A DNA stretch of 64,000 nucleotides from Pseudomonas bananamidigenes (GTDB lineage Bacteria; Pseudomonadota; Gammaproteobacteria; Pseudomonadales; Pseudomonadaceae): contig NZ_LRUN01000022.1 of assembly GCF_001679645.1 (NCBI RefSeq), positions 124,001 through 188,000 of the forward strand. The letters are read 5' to 3'. The notes beneath the pieces were generated by a model that worked only from the letters and a program-made list of their open reading frames with translations, made no database searches and was not told where the DNA came from. A program made the position numbers and the translations under genes. Of this stretch, positions 18,468 to 26,504 are shown piece after piece (the first letter of the stretch is position 1; every line of letters begins with the position of its first letter).

Positions 18468-19460
18468 TCAATGAATGTCCTGCGCCTTCCACCAGCCGCA
18501 GAACTCATCGAGGGCCGTCCAGAGACTGACTTTCGGATCGTAGTCCAGATAATGCCGGGCGCGACTGATGTCGAGGGTGAAATTTTTGTTCATCACCTGC
18601 ATGCCCAGACGCGACAACGTCGGCTCCGGGCGTCCCGGCCAGAGTTTGCAAACGCCTTCATTGAGGGCCGCCACACTGTAGGCCAGTCCGTAGGACCGGT
18701 AGCGGGTGACCTGTGGGACTTCCATTTTGCGCATCACGTAATTGACCACATCCCACAACGGTACCGGCGCACCGTTGCTGATGTTGTAGGCCTTGCCCAG
18801 CGCCGAACCGGCTGCCAGAAGGCTGCTCAACAAAGCCTCGTTGAGGTTGTGCACGCTGGTGAAATCGACCTTGTTCAAACCGTTGCCGATGATCGCCAGA
18901 CGCCCCTTGCGCTGCATCTTCAGCAGACGCGGAAAAATGCTCATGTCCCCGGCGCCAGTGACGAAGCGCGGGCGCAAGGCCAGGGTTTCGAGGCCGAACT
19001 CCTGGGCGCCGAAGACCTTTTGCTCGGCCAGATACTTGGTCGCCGCATAGGGGTGCTTGAAACGCTTGGGCACTTGCTCTTCGGTCAGGCCGAGGTGATC
19101 GCGGCCGTCAAAGTAGATCGATGGCGACGACAGATGCACCAGGCGCCGCACCCGCTGCTTGAGGCAGGCCTCGACCACGTTTTCGGTGACCTGCACATTG
19201 CCCTGATGAAAGTCCTGATAGCGCCCCCACAACCCGACGGCGCCGGCACAATGCACCACGGCTTCGACATCGGCGCAGAGCGTACGCACCAGCTCCGGAT
19301 CACTCAGATCACCCTGAACGAACTCGGCTCCACGACGCACCAGATGTTCGACGCCTTCGGCCCGGCGGCCGTTGACCCGCACGTCCAGGCCCTGCTCCAG
19401 GGCAAAACGCGCAAAGCGTCCGCCAATGAAGCCGCTCGCGCCGGTGACCAGAATTTTCAT
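18468..19460 (-). CDS. NAD-dependent epimerase/dehydratase family (3-beta-HSD-like)
   Basis: A 330-residue extended short-chain dehydrogenase. The N-terminus has the NAD-binding motif T-G-A-S-G-F-I-G (residues 6-13), then D-L-S-D-P and V-H-C-A-G-A-V-G-L-W-G, S-S-P-S-I-Y and the catalytic Y-A-A-T-K (Tyr and Lys four apart, ~residues 138-142), with a C-terminal substrate domain. The L-W-G and S-I-Y-F-D-G features resemble sterol/2-alkyl-3-oxoalkanoate reductase-type members (3-beta-HSD family) rather than sugar epimerases. Start at 19460 has GGAG 7 nt upstream. Substrate unknown; the coiled-coil gene downstream is a possible operon partner. Confidence 0.8.
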   Translation of the reverse strand: MKILVTGASGFIGGRFARFALEQGLDVRVNGRRAEGVEHLVRRGAEFVQGDLSDPELVRTLCADVEAVVHCAGAVGLWGRYQDFHQGNVQVTENVVEACLKQRVRRLVHLSSPSIYFDGRDHLGLTEEQVPKRFKHPYAATKYLAEQKVFGAQEFGLETLALRPRFVTGAGDMSIFPRLLKMQRKGRLAIIGNGLNKVDFTSVHNLNEALLSSLLAAGSALGKAYNISNGAPVPLWDVVNYVMRKMEVPQVTRYRSYGLAYSVAALNEGVCKLWPGRPEPTLSRLGMQVMNKNFTLDISRARHYLDYDPKVSLWTALDEFCGWWKAQDIH

Positions 19461-19514
19461 GTAGAGCTCCGCTGTCTTTCGTTTTGCCTGATTCGTGAGT
19501 CTTGACGCTGGCCG

Positions 19515-20408
19515 TCAGTCCAACGGCACCAGCCATTGCGACGACGAACGCACCAATTGCTCGGTCAACAACCCCAGCAGTTGGCCGCCATTGCGCCAAT
19601 GATGCCAGTACAACGGCACGTCGATCGGTTTATCTGGCAACAGTTCACGCAAAACGCCGCGCTCCAGTTGCTCGCGCACCTGCAGTTCAGGCACCAACCC
19701 CCAGCCGAGCCCGGCCTCAGTCAGGCGGATGAAACCTTCGGACGACGGGCACAAATGATGTTCGAAACCACCATCGACCCCCAGGGACGCGAGATAACGA
19801 TGTTGCAGAAAGTCGTCCGGGCCGAACACCAGCGCAGGGGTGCGCGGCAGTTGTTCGGCCCGCACGCCGTCGGGGAAATGCCGCTCGATGAATGCCGGGC
19901 TGGCCAGCGCCCGATAACGCATGGCGCCGAGCAGCACGCTGCGGGCGCCCGCCACCGGTCGTTCACTGGCACACAGGCAGGCGGCTACTTCGCCGGCGCG
20001 CATACGCTTGAGGCCGACGGTCTGGTCTTCGACGATCAGGTCCAGCAACAGGTGTTGTTCGGCGCAGAAGTCGCCCACGGCCTCAGCCCACCAGGTGGCG
20101 AGGCTGTCGGCGTTCAGGGCGATACGCAGCCGTTCCGGCAGGCCCTCTTCGTCCAGCGCCGGCACCAGTGTCTGCAGATCCCGTTCGAGCAGACGCACTT
20201 GCTGCACATGGTTGAGCAGGCGCCGGCCGATCTCGGTGGGTGACGGCGGTGTCCCGCGTACCAGCACCGGTTGGCCGACCCGCGCTTCCAGCAGTTTGAT
20301 CCGCTGGGAAATTGCCGATTGCGAAAGGCCCAACACCTGCGCCGCCCGTTCGAATCCGGCCTGCTCGACCACGGCGGCCAGAGCGGAAAGCAATTTGTAG
20401 TCGAACAT
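19515..20408 (-). CDS. argP: LysR-family regulator ArgP (IciA)
   Basis: A 297-residue LysR protein of the ArgP/LysG subgroup: N-terminal M-F-D-Y-K-L-L-S-A-L-A-A-V-V-E, HTH A-A-Q-V-L-G-L-S-Q-S-A-I-S-Q-R-I-K-L-L-E (22-41), then P-S-P-T-E-I-G-R-R-L-L. In E. coli and Corynebacterium this regulator senses lysine/arginine and switches on the exporter gene next to it. Here it is divergent (96 bp) from an ACT-domain gene followed by a LysE/ArgO exporter, the same logic. AGGAAA lies 6 nt before the ATG. The intergenic region 20409-20504 should contain the ArgP operator for that operon. Confidence 0.88.
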   Translation of the reverse strand: MFDYKLLSALAAVVEQAGFERAAQVLGLSQSAISQRIKLLEARVGQPVLVRGTPPSPTEIGRRLLNHVQQVRLLERDLQTLVPALDEEGLPERLRIALNADSLATWWAEAVGDFCAEQHLLLDLIVEDQTVGLKRMRAGEVAACLCASERPVAGARSVLLGAMRYRALASPAFIERHFPDGVRAEQLPRTPALVFGPDDFLQHRYLASLGVDGGFEHHLCPSSEGFIRLTEAGLGWGLVPELQVREQLERGVLRELLPDKPIDVPLYWHHWRNGGQLLGLLTEQLVRSSSQWLVPLD

Positions 20409-20504
20409 CAGTTTTCCTAATGAGCGATCAGCACTATTGGTTTTTCTTATACAGCGTCAACCGGGAGAATAGCCAGCAAGCACTCTTTATCAAGGACCAC
20501 CCCC

Positions 20505-20906
20505 ATGGCTGGCGAAACCTCGTTGACCACCCTGCTGCGCAGCATGAGCCCGCAGCTCAATGCCGGCGAATACGTGTTCTGCACCTTGCGCGACGGACAG
20601 TTGCCGAGCGGTCTGGACGTTGTCGGAAGTTTCCGTGAAGAGGAAGGCCTGACGGTGATTCTCGAACGGTCCCACGCCGAGCGAGCCGGTTTCAGCTACG
20701 ACTACGTCGCGGCCTGGATCACCTTGAACGTGCATTCGGCACTGGAGGCCGTCGGCCTGACCGCCGCGTTCGCCACTGCTTTGGGCAAGGCCGGGATCAG
20801 TTGCAACGTGATTGCCGGCTACTACCACGACCATCTGTTCGTCGGCCAGGCCGATGCCGAACGCGCCATGCAAGTACTGCGTGATCTCGCAGCCAACGCG
20901 GAGTAA
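20505..20906 (+). CDS. ACT-domain protein (paired ACT, amino-acid sensing)
   Basis: A 133-residue cytoplasmic protein with two ACT-like halves (ACT_3/ACT_7 type): the first half contains Y-V-F-C-T-L-R-D-G-Q-L-P, then E-E-E-G-L-T-V-I-L-E; the second has W-I-T-L-N-V-H-S-A-L-E-A-V-G-L-T-A-A-F, A-G-I-S-C-N-V-I-A-G-Y-Y-H-D-H-L-F-V. ACT domains bind amino acids, and proteins of this pattern are uncharacterised small ACT-only members. It lies between argP (divergent) and the ArgO-like exporter (5-bp gap, same strand), so it is probably a basic-amino-acid sensor acting in the same exporter operon. That role is inferred from position. Confidence 0.75.
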   Translation: MAGETSLTTLLRSMSPQLNAGEYVFCTLRDGQLPSGLDVVGSFREEEGLTVILERSHAERAGFSYDYVAAWITLNVHSALEAVGLTAAFATALGKAGISCNVIAGYYHDHLFVGQADAERAMQVLRDLAANAE

Positions 20907-20911
20907 CCGTC

Positions 20912-21514
20912 ATGTGGCAAAGCTATACCAACGGCCTGCTGGTGGCCTTCGGGCTGATCATGGCGATCGGCACCCAGAACGCTTTTGTCCTGGCCCAGAG
21001 CCTGCGTCGCGAACATCACCTGCCGGTCGCCGCGCTGTGCGTGGCGTGCGATGCATTGCTGGTGGCGGCGGGGGTATTCGGCCTGGCCACGGTGCTGGCG
21101 CAGAATCCGACACTGTTGGCGGTCGCCCGCTGGGGCGGCGCGGTATTCCTGATCTGGTACGGCAGCCAGGCGTTGCGCCGGGCCTGCTCGAAACAGAGTC
21201 TGCAACAAGGTGAAAACCAGACCGTGCGTTCACTGCGGGCGGTGATGCTCAGTGCACTGGCGGTGACCCTGCTCAACCCGCACGTCTATCTGGACACCGT
21301 GCTGCTGATCGGCTCCCTCGGTGCGCAACAGTCGGTGCCGGGCGCTTATGTCGTGGGCGCGGCGAGTGCTTCGCTGCTGTGGTTTTTCACCCTGGCGTTC
21401 GGCGCGGCATGGCTGGCACCGTGGCTGGCGCGTCCGGGTACGTGGCGAATTCTCGATCTGTTGGTGGCGGTGATGATGTTCACGGTAGCCGGGCAATTGA
21501 TATTGGCTTCGTGA
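20912..21514 (+). CDS. argO: LysE/ArgO-family basic amino-acid exporter
   Basis: A 200-residue inner-membrane protein with the LysE-superfamily layout (about six hydrophobic segments). The first helix carries the family signature G-L-I-M-A-I-G-T-Q-N-A-F-V-L, followed by V-A-A-L-C-V-A-C-D-A-L-L-V and W-G-G-A-V-F-L-I-W-Y-G. The second half has L-A-V-T-L-L-N-P-H-V-Y-L-D-T-V-L, the LysE N-P-x-x-Y-L-D motif. It exports lysine/arginine in the ArgO/LysE group. GGAGTAACCGTC precedes the ATG, and the gene is only 5 bp after the ACT-domain gene, so the two form an operon controlled by the divergent argP. Confidence 0.88.
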   Translation: MWQSYTNGLLVAFGLIMAIGTQNAFVLAQSLRREHHLPVAALCVACDALLVAAGVFGLATVLAQNPTLLAVARWGGAVFLIWYGSQALRRACSKQSLQQGENQTVRSLRAVMLSALAVTLLNPHVYLDTVLLIGSLGAQQSVPGAYVVGAASASLLWFFTLAFGAAWLAPWLARPGTWRILDLLVAVMMFTVAGQLILAS

Positions 21515-21690
21515 TTTATTCCAAAAGGCTCTGGAACCTCTATCCCACACAGTTGTTGCGTGGTTATGCCGCACCCCCGGTGCTATGATCCGAACCCTGC
21601 GCCGCAAAGAGTAAAAACTCGCCGGTGCATTTCTGGCCGCCCGTGATCGGCCTTGCGCTCACCGCAACAGACCTGATTAGGAGAATCATC

Positions 21691-22287
21691 ATGGCTTTCG
21701 AATTGCCGCCGCTGCCTTACGCACACGATGCCCTGCAGCCGCACATTTCCAAGGAAACCCTGGAATTCCACCACGACAAGCACCACAACACCTACGTCGT
21801 GAACCTGAACAACCTGGTGCCAGGCACCGAGTTCGAAGGCAAGACCCTGGAAGAAATCGTCAAGACTTCCTCGGGCGGTATCTTCAACAACGCCGCTCAG
21901 GTCTGGAACCACACCTTCTACTGGAACTGCCTGGCACCAAACGCCGGCGGTCAGCCAACCGGCGCACTGGCTGACGCCATCAACGCCGCGTTCGGTTCGT
22001 TCGACAAGTTCAAGGAAGAGTTCAGCAAAACCTCGATCGGCACCTTCGGTTCCGGCTGGGGCTGGCTGGTGAAGAAGGCTGACGGTTCCCTGGCCCTGGC
22101 CAGCACCATCGGCGCCGGCAACCCGCTGACCAGCGGCGACACCCCGCTGCTGACTTGCGACGTCTGGGAACACGCCTACTACATCGACTACCGCAACCTG
22201 CGTCCGAAGTATGTCGAGGCGTTCTGGAACCTGGTCAACTGGAAGTTCGTGGCCGAGCAGTTCGAAGGCAAGACCTTCACCGCTTGA
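21691..22287 (+). CDS. sodB: iron superoxide dismutase
   Basis: A 198-residue Fe/Mn-superoxide dismutase, cytoplasmic, dismutating superoxide. The metal ligands are present at the family positions: His27, His74, Asp157 and His161 (D-V-W-E-H). Fe-type rather than Mn-type features include the [11 protein letters not shown] segment (Gln70) and [14 protein letters not shown] sits 8-9 nt before the ATG, and the upstream frame extension is not translated. A strong terminator follows. sodB directly upstream of bifA is the arrangement I remember from P. aeruginosa. Fe-SOD is commonly iron-controlled in Pseudomonas; no clear Fur box is obvious immediately upstream. Confidence 0.95.
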   Translation: MAFELPPLPYAHDALQPHISKETLEFHHDKHHNTYVVNLNNLVPGTEFEGKTLEEIVKTSSGGIFNNAAQVWNHTFYWNCLAPNAGGQPTGALADAINAAFGSFDKFKEEFSKTSIGTFGSGWGWLVKKADGSLALASTIGAGNPLTSGDTPLLTCDVWEHAYYIDYRNLRPKYVEAFWNLVNWKFVAEQFEGKTFTA

Positions 22288-22640
22288 GCTGCACGCCAGA
22301 CAAAAACCCGGCTTTTGCCGGGTTTTTCATTTCTGCACGATCAGGTCGGCGAATTCCGTCACAAACAGGGCCGTTTCCCACGCGCAAAGCAGCCCTTGCG
22401 CCCTTGCTCCAGAGCCACGGCGGACTACCATCAAACAGAGGAAAAATTGTCTGTCGTCCCTCAAGTTGCAGGGCAAAACTACCGACACAGTACAATCAGG
22501 GCAAACGCTCCAGGCAGCCGCATTTCGGCCAAGGCCACGGACAATTTTTCCGCGGCTCGATTGTCCCTTTGACTGCCATCACGGGATTGCCAATACTCAT
22601 GGCAACTTGACGCTACCCGCACGGAACAAGGAATAACCCT
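22288..22640. other. 353-bp gap: sodB terminator then bifA leader
   Basis: Contains the sodB terminator at its left end and then ~310 bp upstream of bifA. No convincing ORF or RNA gene is seen; several short frames are unsupported. The segment should hold the bifA promoter. Confidence 0.55.
22302..22328 (+). terminator. rho-independent terminator of sodB
   Basis: AAAAACCCGGC-TTTT-GCCGGGTTTTT, a 7-8 bp GC stem with an A-run before and a T-run after. It lies 14 bp after the sodB stop and can work in both directions. Confidence 0.85.
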
Positions 22641-24692
22641 TTGAAGCTGGAACTCAAGAACAGCTTGTCGGTGAAGTTGCTCCGGGTCGTGCTCCTTTCG
22701 GCATTGATCGTCGGCGTGGTCTTGAGCTGCGCGCAAATCGTTTTCGATGCCTACAAGACACGCCAGGCGGTCGCCGGCGACGCCGAACGCATCCTCGACA
22801 TGTTCCGCGATCCCTCCACCCAGGCGGTCTACAGCCTGGACCGGGAAATGGGCATGCAGGTGATCGAAGGCCTGTTCCAGGACGACGCCGTGCGCCAGGC
22901 ATCCATCGGGCATCCCAACGAAGCGATGCTCGCGCAAAAGTCCCGTGAATTGCAGCAATCGAGCAGCCGCTGGCTGACCGACCTGATCCTCGGCCAGGAA
23001 CGCACGTTCACCACCCAACTGGTGGGTCGCGGCCCCTACAGCGAGTATTACGGCGACCTGAGCATCACCCTCGATACCGCGACCTACGGCCAGAGTTTCA
23101 TCGTCAGTTCGGTGATCATCTTCATTTCCGGCGTGTTGCGCGCACTGGCCCTGGGGCTGGTGCTGTATCTGGTCTATCACTGGCTGCTGACCAAACCGCT
23201 GTCGCGGATCATCGAACACCTCACCGAAATCAACCCGGACCGGCCCAGCGAACACAAGATTCCGCAGATCAAGGGACACGAGAAGAACGAACTCGGGATC
23301 TGGATCAACACCGCCAATCAGCTCCTCGAATCCATCGAACGCAATACCCATCTGCGTCATGAAGCGGAAAACAGCCTGCTGCGCATGGCCCAGTACGACT
23401 TCCTCACCGGTCTGCCGAACCGCCAGCAATTGCAACAGCAACTGGACAAGATCCTGGTGGACGCCGGAAAGCTGCAGCGTCGGGTCGCAGTGTTGTGTGT
23501 CGGGCTGGATGACTTCAAGGGCATCAACGAACAATTCAGCTACCAGACCGGCGACCAGTTGCTACTGGCCCTGGCGGATCGTCTGCGCGCCCACAGCGGC
23601 CGTCTCGGCGCCCTCGCCCGACTCGGTGGCGACCAGTTCGCCCTGGTGCAGGCCGACATCGAACAACCTTACGAAGCGGCGGAACTGGCGCAAAGCATCC
23701 TCGACGATCTGGAAGCCCCTTTCGCCCTCGACCATCAAGAGATCCGCCTGCGCGCCACCATCGGCATCACGCTGTTTCCGGAGGATGGCGACAGCACCGA
23801 GAAGCTGTTGCAGAAAGCCGAGCAGACCATGACCCTGGCCAAGGCCCGTTCGCGCAACCGCTATCAGTTTTATATCGCCAGCGTCGACAGCGAAATGCGC
23901 CGCCGTCGCGAACTGGAAAAAGACTTGCGCGACGCCTTGCTGCGGGATCAGTTCTACCTCGTCTATCAACCGCAGATCAGCTATCGCGATCATCGCGTGG
24001 TAGGCGTCGAGGCGCTGATCCGCTGGCAACACCCGGAGCACGGACTGGTGCCGCCGGACCTGTTCATTCCGCTGGCAGAGCAGAACGGCACGATCATTGC
24101 CATCGGCGAATGGGTGCTGGATCAGGCCTGCAAGCAACTGCGCGACTGGCACGATCAGGGTTTCGTCGACCTGCGCATGGCGGTCAACCTGTCCACGGTG
24201 CAACTGCACCACGCCGAGCTGCCGCGAGTGGTCAACAACCTGCTGCAGATGTACCGCCTGCCACCACGCAGCCTGGAGCTGGAAGTCACCGAGACCGGCC
24301 TGATGGAAGACATCAGCACCGCCGCCCAGCACTTGCTGAGCCTGCGCCGCTCCGGCGCACTGATCGCCATCGACGACTTCGGAACCGGCTATTCCTCGCT
24401 GAGCTATCTCAAGAGCCTGCCACTGGACAAGATCAAGATCGACAAGAGTTTCGTCCAGGACCTGCTGGACGACGACGATGACGCGACCATCGTTCGCGCC
24501 ATCATTCAACTGGGCAAGAGCCTGGGCATGCAGGTGATCGCCGAAGGCGTGGAAACCGCCGAGCAGGAGACTTACATCATCTCCGAGGGCTGCCACGAAG
24601 GTCAGGGCTATCACTACAGCAAGCCACTGCCGGCGCGGGAGCTGAGCGTCTATCTCAAGCAGGCGCAACGCAGCAACGCCGCGATTCTCTGA
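22641..24692 (+). CDS. bifA: c-di-GMP phosphodiesterase BifA (degenerate GGDEF + EAL)
   Basis: A 683-residue inner-membrane cyclic-di-GMP phosphodiesterase. TM1 (~11-33) and TM2 (~153-182) flank a ~120-residue periplasmic sensor, followed by a short HAMP-like linker, a GGDEF domain (~245-410) and an EAL domain (~425-675). The GGDEF signature is GGDQF (329-333), so it is not expected to make c-di-GMP. The EAL domain is intact: E-A-L-I-R-W at 457-462, N-L-S, E-V-T-E-T, D-D-F-G-T-G-Y and E-G-V-E. The TTG start has AAGGA 8 nt upstream. Its position after sodB matches P. aeruginosa bifA, which lowers c-di-GMP to favour swarming over biofilm. Confidence 0.92.
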   Translation: MKLELKNSLSVKLLRVVLLSALIVGVVLSCAQIVFDAYKTRQAVAGDAERILDMFRDPSTQAVYSLDREMGMQVIEGLFQDDAVRQASIGHPNEAMLAQKSRELQQSSSRWLTDLILGQERTFTTQLVGRGPYSEYYGDLSITLDTATYGQSFIVSSVIIFISGVLRALALGLVLYLVYHWLLTKPLSRIIEHLTEINPDRPSEHKIPQIKGHEKNELGIWINTANQLLESIERNTHLRHEAENSLLRMAQYDFLTGLPNRQQLQQQLDKILVDAGKLQRRVAVLCVGLDDFKGINEQFSYQTGDQLLLALADRLRAHSGRLGALARLGGDQFALVQADIEQPYEAAELAQSILDDLEAPFALDHQEIRLRATIGITLFPEDGDSTEKLLQKAEQTMTLAKARSRNRYQFYIASVDSEMRRRRELEKDLRDALLRDQFYLVYQPQISYRDHRVVGVEALIRWQHPEHGLVPPDLFIPLAEQNGTIIAIGEWVLDQACKQLRDWHDQGFVDLRMAVNLSTVQLHHAELPRVVNNLLQMYRLPPRSLELEVTETGLMEDISTAAQHLLSLRRSGALIAIDDFGTGYSSLSYLKSLPLDKIKIDKSFVQDLLDDDDDATIVRAIIQLGKSLGMQVIAEGVETAEQETYIISEGCHEGQGYHYSKPLPARELSVYLKQAQRSNAAIL

Positions 24693-24789
24693 ACCTGTCG
24701 CCGCCAACCGCTGCCGGGGCGAAACCGGCGCCGTCGATCCAGGGCAACCCCTGCGCAAACAAGAAATATTTCCAGCTGCAACCCTTTAC

Positions 24790-24816
24790 ACATAATGCGA
24801 AAGATTTGCATTATGT
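24790..24816. promoter_or_regulatory. perfect 9-bp inverted repeat upstream of the imelysin operon
   Basis: ACATAATGC - 9 nt - GCATTATGT, arms at 24790-24798 and 24808-24816, ending 59 bp before the icmP start. It lies in an AT-rich stretch consistent with a promoter. It resembles an operator for a dimeric regulator; Fur or a related metal regulator is a possibility because imelysins are linked to iron, but the spacing does not match a 19-bp Fur box. Confidence 0.5.
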
Positions 24817-24874
24817 CGCAGCTTTTGCGCACCCAAGCGCCTGTCCACTCAATTACCGAAGCAGGATGTTCGCC

Positions 24875-26218
24875 ATGATTCGTATGCCTCTGGCTACCGC
24901 CAGTCTGCTGGCCATTGCCATTTCCCTCGCCGGTTGCGGCGAAGGCAAAGACAAGGCCGCCGCTCCGGCTGCGCCGACGCCAGCCGCCAGCACCGCCGCA
25001 CCGGCTGCACCTGCCGCTGCCGGTAAAGTCGACGAAGCCGCCGCCAAGGCTGTGGTCGCGCACTACGCCGACATGGTCTTCGCCGTCTACAGCGATGCCG
25101 AATCCACTGCGAAAACCCTGCAGACCGCTATCGATGCATTCCTCGCCAAGCCGAACGCCGACACGCTCAAAGCCGCGCGCGAAGCCTGGATCGCCGCCCG
25201 CGTTCCTTACCTGCAAAGTGAAGTGTTCCGCTTCGGCAACACCATCATCGACGACTGGGAAGGCCAGGTTAACTCCTGGCCTCTGGATGAAGGTCTGATC
25301 GACTACGTCGACAAATCCTACGAACACGCACTGGGCAATCCGGGCGCCACCGCCAACATCATTGCCAACACTGAAGTACAGGTCGGCGAAGACAAGGTCG
25401 ACGTCAAGGACATCACTCCGGAAAAACTCGCCAGCCTGAACGAGCTGGGCGGTTCCGAAGCCAACGTCGCCACCGGCTACCACGCCATCGAATTCCTGCT
25501 CTGGGGCCAGGACCTGAACGGCACCGGCCCGGGCGCCGGCAACCGTCCGGCCTCGGACTACCTGGAAGGCGCCGGTGCCACCGGCGGTCACAACGATCGT
25601 CGTCGTGCCTACCTGAAAGCCGTGACCCAACTGCTGGTCAGCGACCTGGAAGAAATGGTCGGCAACTGGAAACCGAACGTGGCCGACAACTACCGCGCCA
25701 CCCTGGAAGCCGAGCCTGCTGAAAGCGGCCTGCGCAAAATGCTGTTCGGCATGGGCAGCCTGTCCCTCGGCGAGCTGGCCGGCGAGCGCATGAAGGTGTC
25801 ACTGGAAGCGAACTCCCCGGAAGACGAACAGGACTGCTTCAGCGACAACACCCACAACTCGCACTTCTACGATGCCAAGGGCATTCGCAACGTTTACCTG
25901 GGTGAATACACCCGCGTAGACGGCACCAAAATGACCGGCCCGAGCCTGTCGTCGCTGGTGGCCAAGGTTGACCCGGCTGCCGACACCGCCCTGAAAGCCG
26001 ATCTGGCCGCTACCGAAGCCAGGATCCAGGTCATGGTCGATCACGCCAACAAGGGTGAGCACTACGACCAGCTGATCGCCGCCGGCAACACCGCCGGCAA
26101 CCAGATCGTCCGTGACGCCATTGCCTCGCTGGTCAAGCAGACCGCCTCGATCGAAGCGGCTGCCGGCAAACTGGGCATCAGCGACCTGAACCCGGACAAC
26201 GCCGATCACGAGTTCTGA
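24875..26218 (+). CDS. icmP: imelysin-family lipoprotein IcmP
   Basis: A 447-residue lipoprotein. The signal ends in the lipobox L-A-G-C with lipidated Cys21, followed by an Ala/Pro-rich linker (~27-50) and the imelysin domain. The domain carries the family G-x-H-x-x-E motif as G-Y-H-A-I-E-F-L-L-W-G-Q-D (~residues 202-214). It is annotated historically as an insulin-cleaving metalloproteinase (IcmP), but imelysins are more widely regarded as periplasmic/outer-membrane iron-uptake related proteins. Start at 24875 has AGGA 8 nt upstream. First gene of a likely operon: icmP, di-haem oxidoreductase, second imelysin, DUF1513 protein, although a terminator and a REP pair lie between the first two. 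Confidence 0.88.
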   Translation: MIRMPLATASLLAIAISLAGCGEGKDKAAAPAAPTPAASTAAPAAPAAAGKVDEAAAKAVVAHYADMVFAVYSDAESTAKTLQTAIDAFLAKPNADTLKAAREAWIAARVPYLQSEVFRFGNTIIDDWEGQVNSWPLDEGLIDYVDKSYEHALGNPGATANIIANTEVQVGEDKVDVKDITPEKLASLNELGGSEANVATGYHAIEFLLWGQDLNGTGPGAGNRPASDYLEGAGATGGHNDRRRAYLKAVTQLLVSDLEEMVGNWKPNVADNYRATLEAEPAESGLRKMLFGMGSLSLGELAGERMKVSLEANSPEDEQDCFSDNTHNSHFYDAKGIRNVYLGEYTRVDGTKMTGPSLSSLVAKVDPAADTALKADLAATEARIQVMVDHANKGEHYDQLIAAGNTAGNQIVRDAIASLVKQTASIEAAAGKLGISDLNPDNADHEF

Positions 26219-26234
26219 TCGACACTGTCTGACT

Positions 26235-26264
26235 GAACAAGGCGACCTTCGGGTCGCCTTGTTC
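26235..26264 (+). terminator. strong hairpin after icmP
   Basis: GAACAAGGCGACC-TTCG-GGTCGCCTTGTTC, a perfect 13-bp stem with a UUCG tetraloop and trailing Ts, starting 16 bp after the icmP stop. It should end or attenuate the icmP transcript before the downstream genes. Confidence 0.85.
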
Positions 26265-26285
26265 ATTTCCGCCATATACGAAACC

Positions 26286-26375
26286 TGTGGGAGCGAGCTT
26301 GCTCGCGATAGCGTCCTGTCAGGCAACGCATCGGTGGCTGAACCAGCGCTTTCGCGAGCAAGCTCGCTCCCACAA
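26286..26375. repeat. REP pair (inverted)
   Basis: Opposite copies of the GGGAGCGAGCTTGCTCGCGA palindrome at about 26287-26309 and 26351-26374, in the gap between icmP and the di-haem oxidoreductase. Confidence 0.85.
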
Positions 26376-26504
26376 GGTTTGCACCCAGGCTTAAGATTTG
26401 TGAAACCCCTGCCCTGCATCAAGCAAACGATAATTCCTCTTATTCAAACTCCCGCGCCCTGTTAGACTTTGCGCCTTTATTTTTGCCCGTCCGCAGGAAG
26501 TCTG

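Noticed and set aside
22641..24692. bifA as a diguanylate cyclase
   Set aside because: The GGDEF signature is GGDQF, while the EAL domain is complete, so phosphodiesterase is the expected activity.
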